Shown piece by piece: positions 47,549 to 59,240 of a stretch of DNA of 64,000 nt. Made by a program: the position numbers and the translations under genes. Origin of the DNA: Moraxellaceae bacterium (lineage in GTDB: Bacteria > Pseudomonadota > Gammaproteobacteria > Pseudomonadales > Moraxellaceae). Positions within the stretch are counted from its first letter, which is position 1. Each line of letters starts with the position of its first letter. The stretch lies in assembly GCA_029237815.1 (NCBI GenBank), contig JAQZBP010000005.1:1-64000 (forward strand). The letters run 5' to 3'. Under the pieces are notes generated by a model, which did no database searches, had not been told where the DNA came from, and saw nothing but the letters and a program-made list of their open reading frames with translations.

Positions 47549-48610
47549 ATGCTGATTGTTGTCGGTAACTCCCCCAGCTCCGGCTCGACCTTCCTGGGCG
47601 ACCTGCTCGATTCCACGCCCCTGACGCTGTGCGGGGGCGAGCTCGGCCTGTTTTCCTCGCCGCGCTTTTTCGCGGAGCTCTATCGCGGGCCGGACTGCAT
47701 GGCGACCTTTGCCGCGTGGTTCCAGTCGCCCGTGAGCTGTGCCTATCTCTATTACGGTTACCTGCGGCGCGACCGCCTCGCCGACTATGGCCTGTCCTAT
47801 TCCGATTTCTTCCGCCTCTATCGCCAGCACTGGTGCCAGGGCGATCGCCAGGGCTTTGTCGATGCCCTCCGCGAAGCCTTCGTGGCGTACCGTCGCATCA
47901 AGACACGTCCGGTGTTTTGCGAAAAGTCGCCGCAGAACGTGGCCTGCATCCGCGAAGTGCTCGCCGGCTTCGACGATGCCGTGTTCGTGCACGTGGTGCG
48001 CAATCCGGCCTACATCTATCCGTCGCTGGTCAAGCGCGGCTTTTCGCCGGTGACGGCTGCGGCCACCTGGCTCGCGGATGTCTCCGCCGTGATCGCGCAG
48101 GAAGGCAATCCGCGCGTGAAGGTCGTGCATTACGAGGCTCTCGTGGCCGATCCCTTCGGCGTGGTGGCGCGCCTGGTCAGTGACATCACGGGCGAGCCTG
48201 TCGCCCCGGCGACGGTGCAGGCGCTGTACGAGGGCAACCGCTACCGCCAGACGATTTCCAAGAAGCTCGGGAGCTGGTCGGTCGGCGCCTATGGCCAGGT
48301 GGCCAATGCGAACCGCAAGCAGCTGTCCGCGGCGGATGCGAGTGCCCTGGCCTGGCTGGAAGGCCAGCGCCTAGCGCCGGGTTACGTGGCCGCCAAGGGC
48401 CTGGCGCCGGTGTCGATGCGCGACGCGCTAGCGCACTACGGCTATCTCGACGACTACCGCGCGGCTTGCGCGGGTGCCGTGCCGGCAGCCCCGCGCCACA
48501 CCGGCCGTGGTCGTTTCGGCATGGTGCGCAAGGCGCTGGTCGATCGCCGCTACGGCGGCACGCTGCCATTCGCGGACTACCAGCGCCTGTTTGCGGGAGC
48601 CACGGCATGA
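47549..48610 (+). CDS. Sulfotransferase-family protein 1
   Basis: Protein of 353 residues. The N-terminal PAPS 5'-phosphosulfate loop is VGNSPSSGSTFLGDLLDS and the 3'-phosphate motif VFVHVVRNPAYIYPSLV. These are the two signatures of the sulfotransferase superfamily, which moves sulfate from PAPS to a sugar hydroxyl or amine. The N-terminal half also holds FCEKSPQNVACIREV, the usual K-P.N segment. The ATG abuts the flippase stop; the stop overlaps the next gene by 4 bases. The acceptor is unknown but should be the locus glycan. Confidence 0.85.
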   Translation: MLIVVGNSPSSGSTFLGDLLDSTPLTLCGGELGLFSSPRFFAELYRGPDCMATFAAWFQSPVSCAYLYYGYLRRDRLADYGLSYSDFFRLYRQHWCQGDRQGFVDALREAFVAYRRIKTRPVFCEKSPQNVACIREVLAGFDDAVFVHVVRNPAYIYPSLVKRGFSPVTAAATWLADVSAVIAQEGNPRVKVVHYEALVADPFGVVARLVSDITGEPVAPATVQALYEGNRYRQTISKKLGSWSVGAYGQVANANRKQLSAADASALAWLEGQRLAPGYVAAKGLAPVSMRDALAHYGYLDDYRAACAGAVPAAPRHTGRGRFGMVRKALVDRRYGGTLPFADYQRLFAGATA

Positions 48611-49071
48611 AGCGCGTCGCCGTATTGATCTGGCAGCCGGCCCTGACCCAGGCGGTCGTTGCCGCCGTGGATGAGGCCGCGCAGTCTGCGCGCCGCGAGG
48701 GCAAGGCACTGCATTTCTATGTGCTCACGCCCGACCAGCAGGATACGGCCCGTTACCGGCACGCGAGTGTCGAATACATCGCGGCGATCGGCTGGCGTCG
48801 TGCCTGGGTGGTGGCGCGCCTGCTGCAGCAGTTGCTCGTCCGTTATGATTTGGCCTGCCTCGCCGGGATTTCCCCGGCATTGGCGTTTTTTTGCAGGGGC
48901 TATCGCATGAAGCTCCTGGCTGTGGTGAATGGCGAGTGGAGTCCTGCGTCGTCGTTTTCCATTTCACAGCTTCTGCTGGGGCGCCGGTTTTCTCCCGCAT
49001 CAAGTATCCCGGCACTGCCTGCACTGCCTCTTCAAGCGGAAGCAACGAATCACCCTGAGTCACGAGAGTGA
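48607..49071 (+). CDS. Hypothetical protein, possibly a truncated glycosyltransferase
   Basis: Protein of 154 residues, coupled by 4-base overlaps to sulfotransferase genes on both sides. Residues 1-115 (KRVAVLIWQPALTQAVVAAV, YDLACLAGISPALAFFC, MKLLAVVNGEW) look like the first half of a GT4-type Rossmann domain. Residues after about 115 turn Ser/Ala/Pro-rich and do not continue the fold, and no sugar-nucleotide-binding C-terminal domain exists. Base composition falls toward AT at the end. It may be a decayed or shortened glycosyltransferase, or a small accessory protein. I do not assign a function. Confidence 0.6.
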   Translation: MKRVAVLIWQPALTQAVVAAVDEAAQSARREGKALHFYVLTPDQQDTARYRHASVEYIAAIGWRRAWVVARLLQQLLVRYDLACLAGISPALAFFCRGYRMKLLAVVNGEWSPASSFSISQLLLGRRFSPASSIPALPALPLQAEATNHPESRE

Positions 49072-50092
49072 AAATCAAGACTATGAAGCCTCCAGTTTAT
49101 TTGCTCGCTTCAGAGCGCAGCGGTACCAATCTGCTCCGTAAGCGTCTCACGGAAAATCAGAGGGCGTATTTTGGCGGTGCCCCAGCGCATTTTCTCGCCA
49201 GTCTCTACTATCGCGAGCCCTACTACGGCGATCTCGGCGACGACAACTGCTTTCGCGAGCTTATCCGTGATGCGCTCGACCTCTGCTACGTGCACTTCTC
49301 GCCATGGGATGTCGAGTTCACCGTCGAAGAGGTGCTCGCCGACTTCACGGCCAGCGGCCTGCGCCGCAGCTCGGTGCTGCTGTCGCATTTCCTGATGCAG
49401 AAATATGCCGAAGCCAAGGGCTACGAGAGCTACTTCTGCAAGGACAACAATCTCTATGAGTTCGTGGACGCGCTGCTGCGCGACATCCCCGGCGTGAAGT
49501 TCATCTACCTGCATCGCGATCCGCGTGACTATGCGCTGAGCCAGCTCAATCGCCCGCGCGTCCTGCAGGATATTTTCCGTATCGCCCGCCTCTGGGAGTA
49601 CGAGCAGAACAAGTGCATCCGCCACCTGGTGAGCCTGCCGCCGGAGCGCATCCACCGCGTGTCCTACGAGACGCTCATTGCGGACGAGGAGCGCGTGATC
49701 CAGGACGTCTGCGGCTTCCTCGGCACCGCGCTTGAGAAGAAGGCGGCGGTGGAAAAGGACAATCTCAAGGTCGAGCTGCACGAGTGGAAGAACCTCGACA
49801 AGCCGACCATGAAAGACAATGCCGGCAAGTTCCGCGACAAGATGACGCCGCGCCAGCTCGCCGTGGTGGAGTCGCTGTGCTGGCAGCCCATGCGCTACCT
49901 TGGCTACGAGCCGGTGCACGTCACACGGCCTTCGGTCTCGCTGCTCGAGCGGGCCAGCGTTTCCGGCTTCGCCATCCTGCGCTGGCTGCTGCGCCGCTTC
50001 GTCGAGCGCAAGGCCGGCACGACGGATGAGCGCCTGGTCAAACGTGACCGTCTGCTACGCAAGCTCGAAGTCAATTACCGGAACAGCCACTG

Positions 50093-50093
<1 letters not shown>
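49068..50093 (+). CDS. Sulfotransferase-family protein 2
   Basis: Protein of 341 residues. The PAPS loop is LLASERSGTNLLRKRLTENQ and the 3'-phosphate motif FIYLHRDPRDYALSQLN, a close match to the classical RDPRD...S pattern. CKDNNLYEFVDALLRDIPGV lies between. The GTG at 49068 overlaps the previous stop; ATG at 49083 is an alternative start just before the first strand. It is unlike the other two sulfotransferases of the locus in length and motifs, suggesting a different acceptor. The stop overlaps asnB by one base. Confidence 0.87.
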
Positions 50094-52014
<1,921 letters not shown>

Positions 52015-52015
<1 letters not shown>

Positions 52016-52974
52016 TGCTGCAGCGCTTCGGTGCCAAGCTCCGTTTCGAGATCGAGCGCATGGTCAATCGCCTGCTGGCTCTGCTGCCACGTGCGGCGAT
52101 GAGCGATGCTGAAATGCATGCCGTACTCGCGGAGCATCCGCCACTTTTCATCGTCGGGGCCCCGCGCACGGGCTCGACAGCGCTCTACCAGATTCTCACG
52201 CAGGTGTTCGACGTTGGTTATATCGATAACCTGGCGGCGCATCTTTACGGCAATCTCGCCTTCGGGCTGAAGCTGAGCCGGGCGCTGGGCGGGCAGGGCG
52301 CGCACGACTGCTTCGAGTCCGATCTCGGCGATACGAGCGGCGGCGGGTGGCGCGCGCCGCACGAGTGCGGCGAGTTCTGGTACCGCTGGCTGAGCCGCGT
52401 CGACCACTTCGTGGACGATGGCGACATCACGCCCGCCATGGCTGCGGCGCTGCGCCAGGAGGTGGCGGCTGCCACGCAGGCCCTCGGCCGGCCGCTGGTC
52501 TTCAAGAATCTCAATGTCGGGCAGCGCCTGCGGTTGATCCGGGCGGCGCTGCCCGAGGCCCGCATCCTCTATTGCCGGCGCGAGCAGGCCTTCACTGTCC
52601 AGTCCATCCTGGCCGCGCGTGAAAAGCTGCGCTGGCCGGAGCACGCACTCTGGAGCGTGCGGCCGCGAGAGTGGCGCGAGTTGGAGAGTCTGCCGCTGCT
52701 GCCGCAGGTGGCGGGGCAGGTCGTGGCGCTGGAGCGGCAGATCGAGGCCGATCTCGGCCGGTTCCCCATGGAGCAAGTGCAGGCTGTGGATTACGAGCGC
52801 TGGATGGAGTCGCCGGCAGCGGCGCTGGATGGCGTTGCCGCCCTTACCGGTTGGCCGCGCCGCGTCACCGGCGTCCACCGGCCGGAAATCCGTAGCATCA
52901 ACCATATTCGCGACGCGGCCCGCATGGCCGAAATCGAACGGGCGCTCATCGGAGCGAAACAGGCGCGACCATGA
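52015..52974 (+). CDS. Sulfotransferase-family protein 3
   Basis: Protein of 319 residues. The 5'-phosphosulfate loop is FIVGAPRTGSTALYQILTQV near residue 45, a textbook GxPRTGST form. The 3'-phosphate region, ILYCRREQAFTVQSIL, keeps the Arg and Ser positions. The ATG at 52015 is chosen (TGATG with the asnB stop); GTG at 52012 would add one residue. The stop overlaps the following FemAB-like gene by 4 bases. It is the third distinct sulfotransferase in 5.5 kb. Confidence 0.85.
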
Positions 52975-53906
52975 TTCTTGAGGCCGGCACACAATGCATT
53001 TTCGAACAGTCCTGGTGGCTGGAGGCGGTCGCGCCGGGATGCTGGCATGACATTCTGATTGGCACCGAGCTGCAGCCGCAGGCGCGCTGGCGTTTCGCCA
53101 TAGAGCAGCGCAAGGGGATGCGCTGCCTCGTGCAACCTGTGCTGACACCGAGCTGTGGCCCTTGGCTGCAGCTGGTGGAGGGCAAGATGGCGACCAGGCT
53201 GGCGCATGAGAAGGACTTGCTGGGTGAGTTGGTGTCGAAACTTCCCAAGCATGACTATATCGCTCTGCACCTGCATCCTTCCCGGCAGAACTGGCTTCCT
53301 TTTTACTGGGCCGGTTTCGCCCAGACGACCCGGTATACCTATGTTCTCTCCGGTCTGCAGGATCATGAGGCACTCTGGCGCGGGTTCGCCAAGAACATCA
53401 AAAGTGATATCAACAAGGCAGAAAAGAAGCTGCGGGTGGAAAAGGTGGCCGACCCGGCACGCTTCTATGCGCTGAACCGCCTCACGTTCCAGCGCCAGGG
53501 CATGGGCGCGCCCTACGATCTCGCCCTCGTCGAGCGCCTGCATGCCGCCGCTGCCGCGCATGACGCGATGACGTTCTTCTTCGCGGTCGACGAGCAGGGC
53601 CGCGACCACGCCGGCCTTTGCCTCGTGCACGACCACCGCACGGCCTACTACCTGATGGGTGGCGCCGATCCCGAGCTGCGCAACAGCGGCGCCAGCAGCC
53701 TGCTGATGTGGTCGGCGATCCGCGAGGCCGGCGCGCGCGGGCTCGAGGTCTTCGATTTCGAAGGCTCCATGATCGAGCCCATCGAGCGGTTCTTCCGAGG
53801 TTTTGGCGCGGAGCAGCAGCCGTATCACCGCATCACCCGCGCCGGCCGCCGCATGCGCCTCATGCTGGCGGCGCGAGAACTGCTCAACGCGGGGCTGGGC
53901 CGGTGA
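52971..53906 (+). CDS. FemAB/GNAT-family acyl- or aminoacyltransferase
   Basis: Protein of 311 residues resembling the acetyltransferase-6 (FemAB-related) family: CIFEQSWWLEAVAPGCWHDI at the N-terminus, NIKSDINKAEKKLRVEKVAD in the middle, and a GNAT-like GASSLLMWSAIREAGARGLE with FDFEGSMIEPIERFFRGFGA. Relatives in exopolysaccharide loci are thought to add acyl or amino-acid groups to sugars. The substrate cannot be predicted. ATGA and GTGA overlaps link it to both neighbours. Confidence 0.8.
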   Translation: MILEAGTQCIFEQSWWLEAVAPGCWHDILIGTELQPQARWRFAIEQRKGMRCLVQPVLTPSCGPWLQLVEGKMATRLAHEKDLLGELVSKLPKHDYIALHLHPSRQNWLPFYWAGFAQTTRYTYVLSGLQDHEALWRGFAKNIKSDINKAEKKLRVEKVADPARFYALNRLTFQRQGMGAPYDLALVERLHAAAAAHDAMTFFFAVDEQGRDHAGLCLVHDHRTAYYLMGGADPELRNSGASSLLMWSAIREAGARGLEVFDFEGSMIEPIERFFRGFGAEQQPYHRITRAGRRMRLMLAARELLNAGLGR

Positions 53907-55276
53907 GCCTTCGCCTCCACTACCCGCTGGGCTTCGACGCCGCGCGCCGCTATGCGCTCGACGTGATCCTGGCGGAATTCCTCGGCCTGGAATGGGAGGC
54001 CGTGCCCGAAGCGCGCAGTGACTACCGCCTCGAACTGCCGAATGGCCAGGCCATCACCTGGCCCGATGTGTTTTTCCGCGAAACGCAATCGCCACTGCTC
54101 GATGCCTCGCGCCTGCCGTCCCGTCCCGTTCCGCGCGTGGCGCTGCAGGAGCTGTTGCCGGACTATCCCGAACCCGAGCCGGTGCCGCTGCTCTATGCTA
54201 CGCCGGACCATCCGCCGCTCCACATCGGCGATGCAGGTGCGGCCCTTGGCTTCGATCTGGCTGGCGCCGTGTTTTTCCAGCTCACGCGCTTCGAGGAGGC
54301 GCTGTCGACCGAGGCCGATGCGCATGGCCGATTCCCTGCCAGCGCTGCAATTGCGGTACGGGAGGGCTGGATCGAGCGCCCGCTGGTGGACGAGTACGTG
54401 GCGATCCTGCGCCTGTTGCTGCAGCGGGCCGGGGTGGCCTGCCGCGAGCCGGAATTCCGCGTCTTCACGACCCACGACGTGGACCTGCCCTTCGCCTACC
54501 ACGGCACGCCCTGGCGCTACCGGCTGCTGTACCTGCTGGCCACCTTCCGCGCGACGCCGGGGCTTTCGCACCTGCGAGACTTCCTGATGGCGCATGCGCG
54601 CGGCCCGGCGGCCGATCCCTGCAACACCTTCGGCTGGATCATGGACGAGAGCGAGAAGCGCGGCCTGAAAAGCGCCTTCTACTTCATCACCGACCGTCCC
54701 TGCGGAGCTACCGACGGCCATTACGCCGTGGCTGACGCCCCCATCCGGACCTTGCTGGCGGCCGTGCTCGCCCGCGGCCATGAGGTCGGCCTGCATGCGA
54801 GCTATGGCTCTTGGCAATCGAGCGACCAGTTCGGCAAGGAGGTCCGGGTGCTGCGCGAAGCCGTCACGGCCGCCGGCGGCGAACCCGGGCCCTGGGGTGG
54901 CCGCCAGCACTACCTGCGCTGGCGCACCCCGGCGAGCCTGTCGGGCTGGGCAGAGGCAGGCGCCGCCTACGACAGCACCATGGGCTTTGCCGAAGTAGCA
55001 GGCTTCCGCGCCGGCACCTGCCAGGAATACCCCTGGTTCGATGTGGCGCAGGAGCGGCGCCTCGCCCTTCGCGAGCGTCCCCTCGTGGTCATGGACTGCA
55101 CCCTGACCGATGCCCACTACATGGGCCTCGGCCGCGGCCCGGAGGCCGTCGCCGCGGCCGTCCGCCTGAAGCAGCGGTGTCGACTGCATGGCGGTATTTT
55201 CACCCTGCTCTGGCATAATTCGCGCCTCGTCCGCCCGGACGACCGCCACCTCTACCTTCAGATCCTGGATGCCTGA
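53903..55276 (+). CDS. Polysaccharide deacetylase-like protein
   Basis: Protein of 457 residues. An N-terminal part (about 1-180; YALDVILAEFLGLEWEAV, ADAHGRFPASAAIAVREGWI) matches the DUF7033-type domain that precedes some polysaccharide deacetylases. The C-terminal NodB-like part starts at FTTHDVDLPFAYHG, with HEVGLHASYGSWQS and a late WHNSRL. The metal-binding set is only partly evident, so deacetylase activity is likely but not proven. The GTG at 53903 overlaps the previous stop. It could deacetylate a GlcNAc-type residue of the glycan to create an amine. Confidence 0.8.
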   Translation: MSLRLHYPLGFDAARRYALDVILAEFLGLEWEAVPEARSDYRLELPNGQAITWPDVFFRETQSPLLDASRLPSRPVPRVALQELLPDYPEPEPVPLLYATPDHPPLHIGDAGAALGFDLAGAVFFQLTRFEEALSTEADAHGRFPASAAIAVREGWIERPLVDEYVAILRLLLQRAGVACREPEFRVFTTHDVDLPFAYHGTPWRYRLLYLLATFRATPGLSHLRDFLMAHARGPAADPCNTFGWIMDESEKRGLKSAFYFITDRPCGATDGHYAVADAPIRTLLAAVLARGHEVGLHASYGSWQSSDQFGKEVRVLREAVTAAGGEPGPWGGRQHYLRWRTPASLSGWAEAGAAYDSTMGFAEVAGFRAGTCQEYPWFDVAQERRLALRERPLVVMDCTLTDAHYMGLGRGPEAVAAAVRLKQRCRLHGGIFTLLWHNSRLVRPDDRHLYLQILDA

Positions 55277-55279
55277 TCC

Positions 55280-56413
55280 ATGCGCGTTCTGCATATCAGC
55301 GTGCATTACAACCTTCCGCCCGGCGTGTTCCAGCAGATGCAGGATGAAGCCCGGGCCGCCCGCACGCTGGCGCCGGACGTGCAGTGGGACACGCGTGTCT
55401 TCGCGGTGCAGTGCGAGCACCGCGGCGAGCCGCTGACGCTGCTCTCCGAAACGCCGCCGACCTCCGTCCTTGGCCGCCTCACCGCCTATGTGCGTTTGCG
55501 CCTGATGGCCTTCGCCTGGCTGCGCCGCGTCGCGTCCTCCTATGACATCGTGCTCGTGCGGCATGGCATGGGCGACGTCTTCGAGGGATGGTGCGCGGCG
55601 CAGCTGCAGAACTGGGTCAGCGTGCACCATACGCACGAGATGGAGGAGGCGGCCCTGCTTGGCGGCTGGCGCTCCATTTTGCGCACGCGCCTCGAGCGCT
55701 GGAGCGGCAATCGTGTGCTCGGCCATGCCCGCGCTATCATCGGCGTCACCGGCGAGCTCGGCCGCATCGAGCAGGCCCGCATTGCGGCGCCGCGTCCCGT
55801 GTTCGTCTATCCCAACGGTATCGACCTGGCCGGCATGCCCCTGGCCGAGGATCGCCGGGAAGGGCCTCCGCGCCTGCTCTTCGTGTGCTCGGTTTTTGCC
55901 AGCTGGCACGGGCTGGAGTCCGTGCTCCGCGCGCTGAAGGACGTGAAGGACGATTTCGTGCTGGACGTGGTCGGCTTTGCCTATCCCGAGCAGCGCGCCA
56001 TGGTGGCGGGCGATCCGCGCTTTGTTTTCCACGGCCGCCTGAAAGCCCCGCAGATCGCCGCACTCACGGCCCTGGCCGACATCGGGCTCAGCTCGTTCGC
56101 GCTGCACGAGAAGGCAATGGCGGAGGCCTGCACGCTCAAGGTACGCGAATACCTGGCCTCCGGCCTGCCGGTCTACGCCCATCATCGCGATGCCGGGCTC
56201 CCCGATGACTTCCGCTTCTACCGCAACGCGGCGGCCGCCGCGGCGGGCCTGCTCGGCTTCGCGCAGGAAATGCGCCGGGTGCCCCGCGCCGAGGTGCGTG
56301 CGGCTGCCGCCGGTTTCATCGACAAGTCGGCGCTGATGCGGCGCCTCGCCAACGAACTGGATGCATCGCTGCGTGCTGATCGCGCGGCGACGAACACAAG
56401 GAAGCTGCCCTGA
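55280..56413 (+). CDS. GT4-family glycosyltransferase 1
   Basis: Protein of 377 residues with two Rossmann domains: RVLHISVHYNLPPGVFQQMQ, VYPNGIDLAGMPL at the domain junction, RLLFVCSVFASWHGLESVL, and a C-terminal KAMAEACTLKVREYLASGLP, the variant of the GT4 E-x7-E donor-binding motif. It should add one sugar from a nucleotide donor to the lipid-linked glycan on the cytoplasmic face. It is 3 bases after the deacetylase gene; its stop overlaps the MurJ-like gene by one base. Confidence 0.87.
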   Translation: MRVLHISVHYNLPPGVFQQMQDEARAARTLAPDVQWDTRVFAVQCEHRGEPLTLLSETPPTSVLGRLTAYVRLRLMAFAWLRRVASSYDIVLVRHGMGDVFEGWCAAQLQNWVSVHHTHEMEEAALLGGWRSILRTRLERWSGNRVLGHARAIIGVTGELGRIEQARIAAPRPVFVYPNGIDLAGMPLAEDRREGPPRLLFVCSVFASWHGLESVLRALKDVKDDFVLDVVGFAYPEQRAMVAGDPRFVFHGRLKAPQIAALTALADIGLSSFALHEKAMAEACTLKVREYLASGLPVYAHHRDAGLPDDFRFYRNAAAAAAGLLGFAQEMRRVPRAEVRAAAAGFIDKSALMRRLANELDASLRADRAATNTRKLP

Positions 56414-57891
56414 TGTTTTCCCCGGCAACCGCCATTTCTGTTCTGGTCTTCGCCAGCCTGGTCCTGGGGCTGATGCGCGACCTGATGGTGGCCTATTTCT
56501 TCGGCGCCGACTGGCACGCGGACCTCTATTTCCTCGCCCTGATCATCCCGCTGTTCTTCGAGAACAGCCTCGCGGCGAGCCTGCGCGACACCCTGGTCCC
56601 GACGTTCATCCGCAAGCGCGAGGAGGGGACGGCGGCCTACCACGACATGGTGGCACGCATCGGCGGCGGGCTGGCGCTGGTGTCGGTGGCGCTGGTGCTG
56701 GCCTTCGCGGTGACGAGCGGCTTCTGGCTCAAGGTGCTGGGCGGCGCACAGATAGGCGATCACGGCAGCCACGTGATGGCGGCCTACAGCATCGGCATCG
56801 CCATGATTCCCGTCGTGCTCTGGTCGTATTTCCTCACCAGCATCTGCCATAGCGAGAGCTGGTTCGTGCTGCCGGCATGGCGCGGGGTCATCTTCAACCT
56901 GGGAGCCATTCTCGCGCTCACCTTTCTCTGGCGCAGCACCGAAGGCCTGCTCGCCGGCATGCTGGTGGGACAGCTCCTGCACGCGCTCGTGGTGCAGCGT
57001 CAGCTCCGCTTCGTGCAGCTGCGCATGCCCATGCTGACAGCGCGGCCGGGTCCGGACATTGCCGAGCTGCTGCCGCAGTTCCTTACGCTCCTGGCCGTAG
57101 CCCTGCTGCTGCAGCTCGGCATCAGCGCCGAGCGCCTGATCGCGAGCTGGACCGGCGCTGGCGGACTGTCTCGTCTCAGCTATGCCTTCCGCATTGTCAC
57201 GGTGCCGCTGGTGATCTTCGGCTTTGCCGTGGTCGGCATTGCCTACGCCCGCTTCTCGCGCGCCGTGGCCATCGACGACCGCCAGGCCCTGGCCCTGGCC
57301 ATGCGCGACACTACCCGCATCTGCCTCTACCTGCTGCTGCCGGCCGCCGTCGCCATGTTCGTGTTTTCCGGCGAACTGCTTGCGCTTCTGCTGCAGCGCG
57401 GGGCCTTTACGGAAAGCGATGTGCTGCACACGGCATACGTCATGGAGGCCTATGCCGTCGGCCTGCCTGCCATGGGGCTGTCCCTGGTGCTGGGTCGACT
57501 CCATGTGGCAGTGCGCCTGTTCCGCCGCCTGCTGTTGTCGACGCTCCTCGCCGTGTCGCTGATGTGCGTGGCCTACTTTGCCGTTTATTCCGCCTGGAGC
57601 ATCGAAGGGCTCGCCATTTCCACCTCCGCCGGTGCGGTGCTGCAGTGCGCGCTCCTCTGGATCACCCTGCCGCGCGACCTGCGCGGCATCCTCGGCCGTC
57701 GCGATCTGCTGGCACTGGCGGCCTCGTTGCTGCTGTTGCTACTGGTGGTGCCGCTGTGCGCGGGCCACGGGCTTCCCGGCATCCTGGCGGGAGGTGTGCT
57801 CAGCCTGCTGCTGCCGGGAGGCGTCCTGCTCCTGCTCATGCGCCGCGAGATGTTGTCTACGCTGGCGAGAGCCCTGGGCCGACAGTCGTGA
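56413..57891 (+). CDS. MurJ-like lipid-linked glycan flippase
   Basis: Integral membrane protein of 492 residues, about thirteen segments, in the MurJ/MviN branch of the MOP superfamily: FASLVLGLMRDLMVAYFFGA, DLYFLALIIPLFFENSLAAS, RDTLVPTFIRKREEGTAAY, LQLGISAERLIASWTGAGGL, LALLLQRGAFTESDV. It is similar in layout to lipid II flippases but lies in a glycan operon, so it may be a second, dedicated flippase. The N-terminus is slightly shorter than typical MurJ. It overlaps its neighbours by 1 and 4 bases. Confidence 0.85.
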   Translation: MFSPATAISVLVFASLVLGLMRDLMVAYFFGADWHADLYFLALIIPLFFENSLAASLRDTLVPTFIRKREEGTAAYHDMVARIGGGLALVSVALVLAFAVTSGFWLKVLGGAQIGDHGSHVMAAYSIGIAMIPVVLWSYFLTSICHSESWFVLPAWRGVIFNLGAILALTFLWRSTEGLLAGMLVGQLLHALVVQRQLRFVQLRMPMLTARPGPDIAELLPQFLTLLAVALLLQLGISAERLIASWTGAGGLSRLSYAFRIVTVPLVIFGFAVVGIAYARFSRAVAIDDRQALALAMRDTTRICLYLLLPAAVAMFVFSGELLALLLQRGAFTESDVLHTAYVMEAYAVGLPAMGLSLVLGRLHVAVRLFRRLLLSTLLAVSLMCVAYFAVYSAWSIEGLAISTSAGAVLQCALLWITLPRDLRGILGRRDLLALAASLLLLLLVVPLCAGHGLPGILAGGVLSLLLPGGVLLLLMRREMLSTLARALGRQS

Positions 57892-59237
57892 ATTCTGCTG
57901 TGAAGACGGACTCCATGGATGCATTGATCTTCCCGAAGGAGCGCCTCTGGCTGCTGCTCGGTCTGCTGTTTGTTCTCACCGTATGCACCACCTTGCGCCT
58001 GCCGGGCTTGCCGGTCGGCGTGGGTGAGCTCGGGCTCGCACTCACGGGGCTGGTCAGTGTCTTCCTGCTGCGCCGGCGCATACTTCCTGCGCTACGCCAG
58101 TACCGTGTACTGGCCGGTCTGTGGGGCATCTATCTGGTATCGCTCGCCGTGGCTGGCGGTTTCTCCGCCGTGGCAGGGCGGCTTTCGGCAGGATGGCTGC
58201 ATGACGTGATGGCCTTCTGCTTCGCCATTGGCACGGCGTTCCTGCTGCTCCTGCTCGTCGGCGATTCGCGGCGGAACATGCGGCACTTCGCGCTGGGCTT
58301 TGTTGGCGTGGCGCTGGCCTTTTCCTGCTTTGCCTTCCTGCTGGTCATCGTCGACTACCTGATCGGCAAGCCGGTGCTGTCCCCGGCATTCCTTGCAAAT
58401 GGCTGGTGGTACGGCCGCTTCAACGCCTGGGCGGCCGATCCCAACCAGTGGGCCCTGCTCCTGCTGGTGGCCGGGATGCTGCTGGTGCTGCTGGCGGAGC
58501 GCTTGCGTCCTGTACTGCTCGTGCTGCTGCTTTGGCTGTTCCTCGAAGTGCGCAGCGATGCCGCGGTCATGGGGCTGCTGGCGTTCATGCTGGTGTATGC
58601 AGGGATTGTCTATTACCGGCAGCCCGCACTGCGCCGTCAGGCATTGACGGTGTTCATGATCTTTCTCGCGGTGTTCGCCACCTTCCGCCTGGTGGCCGAC
58701 AAGCTGCCGCCCAGTCCGGTGCTGCGTGCGGTCGGTGCGGTGGCCGGCGTGGCGCCGACCGAGAAGATGCTCAAGAAGCGCAAGGGCATGCTCGAAAAGG
58801 GCAACAGGCTGTTTGTGGGCAACGGCGCCGACAAGCTCAATCAGCGCATCACCCTGTGGGGCAACAGCATCAAGGCCTGGCGACACTCGCCCGTGGTCGG
58901 CCTCGGACCGGGTGCCTACTCCGGCGTCACCCGCCCTCTGCAAAACACGGAATCGCACAACCTGTACCTGCAAATACTCGTGAACACAGGCGTGGTCGGG
59001 CTTCTCGCAGCGCTGGGCTTCGTTATCTGGCTGGTGCGCAGCCTCTGGCGGACACCTGAAACGGCGCCTTGGATTGCCGCTCTCGCCGGACTGCTCGTGC
59101 AGGGCGTCGGACAGTACCTCATGCGTCATCCCGTGTTCTGGGTCCTGATCGTGCTGCTGGTCTGGCAGGCGCAGCATGCGTGTGGCAACGGCCCGGCCGC
59201 CGCTGATGCCGACACAGCTGCGGCCGCAGGAGCCTGA
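57888..59237 (+). CDS. O-antigen ligase/polymerase-like membrane protein (Wzy/WaaL)
   Basis: Protein of 449 residues with about ten to twelve membrane segments. The periplasmic loop and flank match the Wzy_C/WaaL family: WGNSIKAWRHSPVVGLGPGA and SHNLYLQILVNTGVVGLLAA, with the conserved H in SHN. It either polymerises repeat units, ligates them to lipid A-core, or transfers them to protein (PglL-like); sequence alone cannot decide. The GTG at 57888 overlaps the previous stop; ATG at 57915 is an alternative start. The Ala/Asp-rich C-terminal tail is unusual. Confidence 0.82.
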   Translation: MNSAVKTDSMDALIFPKERLWLLLGLLFVLTVCTTLRLPGLPVGVGELGLALTGLVSVFLLRRRILPALRQYRVLAGLWGIYLVSLAVAGGFSAVAGRLSAGWLHDVMAFCFAIGTAFLLLLLVGDSRRNMRHFALGFVGVALAFSCFAFLLVIVDYLIGKPVLSPAFLANGWWYGRFNAWAADPNQWALLLLVAGMLLVLLAERLRPVLLVLLLWLFLEVRSDAAVMGLLAFMLVYAGIVYYRQPALRRQALTVFMIFLAVFATFRLVADKLPPSPVLRAVGAVAGVAPTEKMLKKRKGMLEKGNRLFVGNGADKLNQRITLWGNSIKAWRHSPVVGLGPGAYSGVTRPLQNTESHNLYLQILVNTGVVGLLAALGFVIWLVRSLWRTPETAPWIAALAGLLVQGVGQYLMRHPVFWVLIVLLVWQAQHACGNGPAAADADTAAAAGA

Positions 59238-59240
59238 GCC

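Noticed and set aside
46253..48130. A 625-codon minus-strand open frame opposite the flippase and first sulfotransferase.
   Set aside because: It is His/Gln/Arg-rich shadow sequence with no domain; the plus-strand genes have clear motifs and coupled starts.
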